From contig NZ_FUGD01000037.1 of NCBI RefSeq assembly GCF_900162815.1, forward strand, positions 1 through 40,791: a stretch of DNA of 40,791 nt, read 5' to 3'. This document shows positions 36,677 to 40,791 of the stretch, piece after piece; positions within the stretch are counted from its first letter, which is position 1; each line of letters starts with the position of its first letter. The notes under the pieces were generated by a model that was given only the letters and a program-made list of their open reading frames with translations, was not told the origin of the DNA and did not search any database. The translations under genes were made by a program, and so were the position numbers. The stretch is from Psychrobacter pasteurii (GTDB lineage Bacteria > Pseudomonadota > Gammaproteobacteria > Pseudomonadales > Moraxellaceae).

Positions 36677-37762
36677 TTAGTATATCTCATCTTCAGCGTT
36701 TTTATGAAACACTTGTATCAATTTAATGGCTTCTTCTATCGTTTTCAATCTATTTTCTGTTCGTTTTGCCAACAGCTTATCAATAAGAGGTTGTAATCGC
36801 TGCCACTGCTTAGGCAACAAAGGTATCGGCTGCTGACAGTGCAGTCTCGCCCACTGCGAAGAAAGTCTTTGCTTTTGTGCTTCAGGCTGCTGCACTTGAT
36901 AGGGCCTATTTGCCGCAAAAAGCTCAAACAAGGTTACCCCAAAAGCATATAAATCACTTTGCACCGTTATCGGTTGTCCCTGCCAGCACTCTGGTGCTAA
37001 ATAAGCTGGCGTACCCTTAACTTTCTGATTGATCTCATTTACAAAAATTTCATTAAGTTCAGAGCCTGCACTCTGTGGCTGTGCACAAGACCAATCATTC
37101 AAATATACCTTTAGGCCAGTATTGTTAGATAAGCTACTCTTACTCTCTTGAGATGTGCTCAAAAGGAAATTACTGGGCTTAATATCCCCATGAATCCAGC
37201 CTAGCTGGTGTGCCTGTTGTACACATTCAGCCAATTTAAGCGCTAAATGCAGCTTGTCGTGATCGGCTAATTGATACCCTTGTAAATAGTGCTTGAGACT
37301 GCCTAGATTAAAATAAGGCATGACCAGACCACTTAGCTGCCAAAGCTCGCCCTGTATATCAACGGTGCTAGTTTTTATAAACTGATACTCAATCAAAGTT
37401 TGATATGATTTCTGATTCTGACACTGCTGCTGAAGCTGTTTTATATTAGCCATCTCGATATCTAAACTTGAGGGGCAGCTTGCACCTTTGAGCTTTAACT
37501 GCCACTTAATGAGCCTGGCAACCTTGCCAGTCCCTGCCTTAGTAATACCTTGATAACTTACCTGATTTAACTTATTTGTCTCATAACTCAAACGCACTGC
37601 TTTAAGCGAGGCATAACCTTGCCGGCTAAGCTGAGAGTTAACCTGCTGCATTATCATTTGTCGCTTAGCATCTTGGGTAATAGACATGGTTTTAGCACTC
37701 AAGCTAGAAGAGTTAAAGATAGCTGATGAGTCCTGGCTCATAAAACAGGCTGTGACTTGCAT
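36677..37762 (-). CDS. Atypical serine/threonine protein kinase-like protein
   Basis: The 361-residue protein has a kinase fold with clear C-lobe motifs: the catalytic loop HGDIKPSNFLL (His191, Asp193, Lys195, Asn198), the metal-binding motif as DWS (Asp223) in place of DFG, GTPAYLAPECWQG as the activation and APE segment, and SDLYAFGVTLFELFAANRPY. The N-lobe is hard to read: there is no classical Gly-rich loop, only a GITKAGTGKVARLIKW stretch near residues 72-88. No transmembrane segment or sensor domain is present, unlike many bacterial Hanks kinases. Starts at 37741 or 37687 are possible; no start has a good ribosome site. It is divergent from the DUF815 ATPase, with 77 bp between. Activity is likely but unproven. 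Confidence 0.8.
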   Translation of the reverse strand: MQVTACFMSQDSSAIFNSSSLSAKTMSITQDAKRQMIMQQVNSQLSRQGYASLKAVRLSYETNKLNQVSYQGITKAGTGKVARLIKWQLKLKGASCPSSLDIEMANIKQLQQQCQNQKSYQTLIEYQFIKTSTVDIQGELWQLSGLVMPYFNLGSLKHYLQGYQLADHDKLHLALKLAECVQQAHQLGWIHGDIKPSNFLLSTSQESKSSLSNNTGLKVYLNDWSCAQPQSAGSELNEIFVNEINQKVKGTPAYLAPECWQGQPITVQSDLYAFGVTLFELFAANRPYQVQQPEAQKQRLSSQWARLHCQQPIPLLPKQWQRLQPLIDKLLAKRTENRLKTIEEAIKLIQVFHKNAEDEIY

Positions 37763-37776
37763 TCACTGGGCTTTAC

Positions 37777-37814
37777 TGGCACTATTTTTGACTCAACTTT
37801 TTCTAATTGATAAT
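37777..37814 (+). promoter_or_regulatory. Possible overlapping promoters upstream of the DUF815 ATPase gene
   Basis: TGGCAC-TATTT-TTGAC (37777-37792) has a perfect sigma-54 -24 element, but GA in place of the invariant GC at -12. The same TTGACT (37788-37793) could act as a sigma-70 -35, with GATAAT at 37809-37814 (short 15-bp spacer). Neither is fully convincing. Confidence 0.3.
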
Positions 37815-37839
37815 CATAACCTGATAGGGCTGAGTCAAC

Positions 37840-38721
37840 ATGGCAAATTCTATAAACACGCTTACCTTAGATGACAATTTAGCTCACTTATTGGCTGAGT
37901 TCCTAAAACAAAACATCACCCCTCCCCTTGAAATCGACCCCAACCAACTGGCTTATCGCTGGGTAGGTGGTGTCAAAGGCAGGCTTGAGCCTATCAATGT
38001 CAGCTCTGCTTTGTCTCTAGAGGACTTGATTGGTATTGATACTCAAAAACAAAAAATAGTACAAAACACCAAGCAGTTTTTGGCCGGATACCCTGCCAAC
38101 CACGTGTTAATGACAGGCTCCCGAGGGGCAGGTAAATCTTCAATTATTCGTGCGCTATTAAATGAGTTTAAAGATCAAGGCCTACGCATGATTGAAGTGT
38201 CACGAGATGACTTACAAGTCTTAGATAAAATTCGTCAGGCCATTAATGAGCTGCCCGAGGGAACGCAATGCCGTTATATCGTCTATTGTGATGACTTAGC
38301 CTTTAATGGGCAAGATGAAAACTACCGTACTCTAAAAAGTGTGCTTGATGGGGCGCTAGATTCGGAGCAAGACAAACTATTGGTTTATGCCACCAGTAAC
38401 CGCCGCCATCTACTGCCTCAGCTGATGAAAGACAACGTCAATATCTATGACGGCCAGACCGATGAGGTTAACCCTTACGAGACCATTGACGAAACCGTCT
38501 CTTTATCAGATCGCTTTGGGCTTTGGTTGTCATTCTACCCCATGAACCAAGAAACCTACTTAAACATTGTCGCCCATTATCTACAAGCTGAAGGTATTGA
38601 GTGGTCAGATAAGATACGTCATGAGGCTCTGCTTTGGTCTTCAAGCCGTGGCGGTCGCTCAGGACGTGTGGCTTATCAGTTTGCTAGACATTGGGTAGGC
38701 AGTAGTTTACTAGCGAAATAA
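37840..38721 (+). CDS. DUF815 family AAA+ ATP-binding protein
   Basis: The 293-residue cytoplasmic ATPase has Walker A GSRGAGKSS (from Gly93), Walker B YIVYCDDLAF (Asp151, Asp152), a sensor-like YATSNRRHL and the family's DEVNPYETIDETVSLSDRFGLWLSFYP segment. DUF815 proteins are widespread AAA+ proteins of unknown substrate. The N-terminal 60 residues (ITPPLEIDPNQLAYRWVG) are as in the family. It ends 4 bp before the convergent rnz stop, so no terminator separates them. Its divergent neighbour is the kinase-like gene, but a shared function is only a guess. Confidence 0.9.
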   Translation: MANSINTLTLDDNLAHLLAEFLKQNITPPLEIDPNQLAYRWVGGVKGRLEPINVSSALSLEDLIGIDTQKQKIVQNTKQFLAGYPANHVLMTGSRGAGKSSIIRALLNEFKDQGLRMIEVSRDDLQVLDKIRQAINELPEGTQCRYIVYCDDLAFNGQDENYRTLKSVLDGALDSEQDKLLVYATSNRRHLLPQLMKDNVNIYDGQTDEVNPYETIDETVSLSDRFGLWLSFYPMNQETYLNIVAHYLQAEGIEWSDKIRHEALLWSSSRGGRSGRVAYQFARHWVGSSLLAK

Positions 38722-38725
38722 AGCC

Positions 38726-39823
38726 CTAACTGGGCAGCTGCCGTACCCCTTTATCGCTTATCTCAAAGCGCATAAAGTCTCGAGCTAACCACAACTTGCC
38801 TTGATAGTAGCGCTCCACTTCTAAGCGGATATCCGCCATATTTGGAGTTTTAGATTCAGGGTCATCATAAGGCTGATAACGGGCACTAAAGTGAGTCAGT
38901 ATCAAGTTACTTAAATTCACTGACTGGGCAAAGTTTGCAATACGCTGCACTGGAGTATGCATAGGGTCAAAGGCATCGGGTCGCGCCATTATTTTATCCA
39001 GTACCGCTTGAGTGTAAGTGGCTTCATGGACCAACACGCTAGCACCCTGCACCGCTTCAGAGAGCAGCTGTGGGGTATCGTTATCGCCAGCCACGACAAC
39101 ACTCAGCTTCTGTACTTGTCTATGGGTATAATCAAGCGATTTAAGCTGACGACCGTCCTCTAGGGTCACATCCTGCCCAGCTTGCAACTTGCCCCAAGTC
39201 TCAGTTGGCTCAACACCCTGCTCTTTGAGCTTATCGATATCTAACTTGATGGTTTGCAGGGTTTGAGTCAATCTAAACCCATACGAGTCTACCCGATGCG
39301 ATAGCTTGATCACCTCAATATTCAGCTGATGGGTGGCGCTTAAATCTAATGATACCGTTGCTGATACCTGTTCAGTCTCTAAGCTGCTATTTGCATCTGA
39401 ATTCGGCTTTGATACTAATAGCTCTTCAATGGCCACAAAGTTAATCTCAAACGGTAAATAAAGCTGTGTGGTTTGTTTTAGCACTTTTAAAAAGGACTCA
39501 ATGGCTTGAGGGGCAATCAGTGTTAATGGCTGTTTACGTCCAGACATGGCCATACTTGCGAGCATACCTGGTAGGCCATAGCAATGATCGCCATGTACAT
39601 GGGTGATACAAATAACCGCAAGCTGATGACTACTGATATTGGTCTTTAATAACTGATGCTGCGTGGCTTCCCCGCAATCAACCAATATCCAAGGTTTATT
39701 TTTTCGACTTGGCTGATGACCCGCGCTACCAAAGGGATTAAGACACTCAATGGCTAACCCCGTCACATTACGAGATTTGGTTGGTACCCCCGCAGAGGTT
39801 CCTAAAAACGTCAGATGTAGCAT
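38726..39823 (-). CDS. rnz: Ribonuclease Z
   Basis: The 365-residue metallo-beta-lactamase-fold enzyme cuts the 3' trailer of tRNA precursors. The start MLHLTFLGTSAGVPTKSRNVTG and the metal motif THVHGDHCYGLPGML are typical. Further blocks are LSHRVDSYGFRL, VVAGDNDTPQL (metal Asp), LVHEATY and LTHFSARYQ. It is longer than E. coli ElaC (about 305) owing to inserts around residues 140-165 and 195-215. AAGG lies 7 bases before the ATG, inside the upstream maoC-like gene, which ends 2 bp before this start; the two are translationally coupled. Confidence 0.94.
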   Translation of the reverse strand: MLHLTFLGTSAGVPTKSRNVTGLAIECLNPFGSAGHQPSRKNKPWILVDCGEATQHQLLKTNISSHQLAVICITHVHGDHCYGLPGMLASMAMSGRKQPLTLIAPQAIESFLKVLKQTTQLYLPFEINFVAIEELLVSKPNSDANSSLETEQVSATVSLDLSATHQLNIEVIKLSHRVDSYGFRLTQTLQTIKLDIDKLKEQGVEPTETWGKLQAGQDVTLEDGRQLKSLDYTHRQVQKLSVVVAGDNDTPQLLSEAVQGASVLVHEATYTQAVLDKIMARPDAFDPMHTPVQRIANFAQSVNLSNLILTHFSARYQPYDDPESKTPNMADIRLEVERYYQGKLWLARDFMRFEISDKGVRQLPS

Positions 39824-39825
39824 AG

Positions 39826-40317
39826 CTAACCTTGTGAGCCTAATAGGCGCTCATTATTTAGAGGCGGAATACCAGACGCGCGTTTAAAGGCCAACATGGT
39901 GCAAGTAAAGCGCTGTACTATTTGCTGGTCTTGATTAAAGGTATCAATTTGTACTATTACCATGCCGCGATCAGGCTTAGATTTTGATTCTTTAATCTCG
40001 ATAACCTCGGCTTCAACATGTAAAGTATCACCAGGATAAGTAGGTGCCGGCCAGCTAATCTGCGCCCCTGCTCCGATAAGACCGGTAGCAATAGGAATGG
40101 TTTCTACCATCAAACGCATGGTTACCCCGGCAGTCTGCCAACCACTGGCCACTAAGGTGCCAAAGAAGGTGTCTTTAGCTCGCTCATTGTCCAAATGATA
40201 CGGCTGAGGATCATAATCCTTAGCAAAGTCTTTAATCTCAGCCTCGCTAATAGATTCTGTACGACTGACCCATTTATCCCCTACTTTTACATCTTCTAGA
40301 TAAAGCTGCTGCACCAT
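39826..40317 (-). CDS. MaoC family (R)-specific enoyl hydratase-like protein
   Basis: From the ATG at 40317 (AAGGA upstream; the GTG at 40362 gives an unlikely leader) the product is 163 residues of single hot-dog fold. The hydratase motif is DPQPYHLDNERAKDTFFGTLVASGWQTA, with the catalytic Asp and His. The second half has ISWPAPTYPGDTLHVEAEV, typical of the family. Such proteins hydrate enoyl-CoA or act on related acyl thioesters; the pathway is unknown. It forms a two-gene unit with rnz. The IS200/IS605-type element ends only about 57 bp upstream, so its promoter may lie within, or have been replaced by, the element. Confidence 0.9.
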   Translation of the reverse strand: MVQQLYLEDVKVGDKWVSRTESISEAEIKDFAKDYDPQPYHLDNERAKDTFFGTLVASGWQTAGVTMRLMVETIPIATGLIGAGAQISWPAPTYPGDTLHVEAEVIEIKESKSKPDRGMVIVQIDTFNQDQQIVQRFTCTMLAFKRASGIPPLNNERLLGSQG

Positions 40318-40383
40318 CACCTTTTTCCTTAAAAACTTATCTTTAATTGGATTATAAAACACGAATTAGGCCCTTGACTTCCT

Positions 40384-40403
40384 CCCCTCGCTAAACCGAG
40401 GGG
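40384..40403. repeat. Right-end hairpin of the IS element, overlapping the tnpB stop
   Basis: The perfect 7-bp stem CCCCTCG / CGAGGGG has a 6-base loop that contains the TAG stop of tnpB (complement of 40391-40393). In this family such a hairpin is recognised by TnpA as single-stranded DNA and forms the end of the omega RNA scaffold. Confidence 0.85.
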
Positions 40404-40791
40404 ATTCCTACAGCTAGACGGTCAAGCCCGACCGCAAGGATGTTCTTAGCCGCATTGATATCTCTATCATGCCATGTGCCACACTCAGCACAAGTCCATC
40501 CTCTTATTCGCAAACCTGCTCTACCTTTTGGACTACTGTCACTTATTTTGTGGCAGCACGAGCAGGCCTGGGTAGTGTATTTCTCATTTACGATCTCAAA
40601 CTGACAACCTGCATTCTTGCATTTATATTCCAGTTGTCGTTTAAGTTCAAACCATCCGGCATCGTATGTCGATTTAGCGAGCTTGGTTTTTTTAGTTGTA
40701 AATGAGCGTGATTTAACATCACCAACTACAATTAAGCTGTTATCTTTAACAAGCTTGGTGGTGAATTTATGAATTAAGTCTAATCTTGTAT
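40391..40791 (-). CDS. tnpB: RNA-guided endonuclease TnpB, C-terminal part (5' end outside window)
   Basis: About 133 C-terminal residues are visible, in the frame ending at 40391. They include SLIVVGDVKSRSF, KLAKSTYDAGWFELKRQLEYK, the zinc ribbon ACSCC...CAECG, and the RuvC-III motif HDRDINAAKNIL with its catalytic Asp. The usual RuvC-II Glu (as in IVVED) is Gly here (VVGD), while a Glu sits just before the zinc ribbon in VNEKYTTQACSCC. That matches the rearranged active site reported for some TnpB and Fanzor proteins. TnpB cuts DNA guided by omega RNA and helps to keep the element. Whether it is active cannot be judged from this fragment. Confidence 0.85.
   Translation of the reverse strand, partial: TRLDLIHKFTTKLVKDNSLIVVGDVKSRSFTTKKTKLAKSTYDAGWFELKRQLEYKCKNAGCQFEIVNEKYTTQACSCCHKISDSSPKGRAGLRIRGWTCAECGTWHDRDINAAKNILAVGLDRLAVGIPSV

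Larger units (their letters stand above)
40374..40791 (-). mobile_element. IS200/IS605-type insertion element, right end (partial)
   Basis: The element enters from the right edge. It carries the 3' part of tnpB on the minus strand, followed by the subterminal hairpin CCCCTCG-CTAAAC-CGAGGGG (40384-40403), and ends at TTGA (40374-40377), which is TCAA on the minus strand. TCAA is the right-end cleavage sequence described for IS608-type elements. The left end and any tnpA are outside the window. Elements of this kind make no target duplication. Confidence 0.85.

Noticed and set aside
1..40791. CRISPR arrays, prophage genes, rRNA genes
   Set aside because: No regular repeat-spacer pattern, phage structural or integrase genes, or rRNA sequence was seen on reading the window.

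Overview
The window looks like chromosomal DNA of a gammaproteobacterium of the Moraxellaceae, most likely Psychrobacter or a close relative. This is an inference from the moderate G+C, the residue style of the proteins, and the dxr-containing envelope gene cluster. No 16S or other decisive marker is present. Most of the window is core genome. The only clear mobile DNA is the right end of an IS200/IS605-type element at the far right edge.

Layout. 1-3560: a possible gene end, a small secreted protein, an AEC-type permease and the tRNA-modification gene mnmG. 4032-8992: a pair of M16 peptidase-like proteins (one with the zinc site, one without), then two lipoproteins on the minus strand, one of them M15 peptidase-like, separated by a strongly structured non-coding element. 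9285-14164: rodA, a radical SAM protein with its TIGR03915-type partner (without the usual uracil-DNA glycosylase-like part), and a group-4 glycosyltransferase. 14491-18713: a membrane-anchored endonuclease/exonuclease/phosphatase-fold protein, asd, and a sodium-dependent neurotransmitter-symporter-type transporter.

18955-32331 is a long minus-strand block: rimO, then pyrH-frr-uppS-cdsA-dxr-rseP-bamA-lpxD-fabZ-lpxA. It joins UMP kinase, ribosome recycling, isoprenoid and phospholipid precursor synthesis, envelope-stress proteolysis, outer-membrane protein assembly and lipid A synthesis. It ends in a clear terminator after lpxA. The chaperone gene skp, often found between bamA and lpxD, is absent; that gap holds a strong hairpin instead.

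32830-35937 encodes the nitrogen two-component pair NtrB/NtrC. A near-consensus sigma-54 promoter lies just upstream, which suggests autoregulation. After that come tRNA-Leu(UAG) with its own promoter and terminator, a small unknown protein, an atypical Ser/Thr kinase-like protein divergent from a DUF815 AAA+ ATPase, RNase Z, a MaoC-type hydratase, and the 3' end of a tnpB gene whose RuvC-II glutamate seems to be relocated.

I did not find a clearly new multi-gene system. The best candidates for a second look are the atypical kinase, the UDG-less radical SAM pair, the TnpB remnant with its predicted guide sequence, and several structured intergenic elements.
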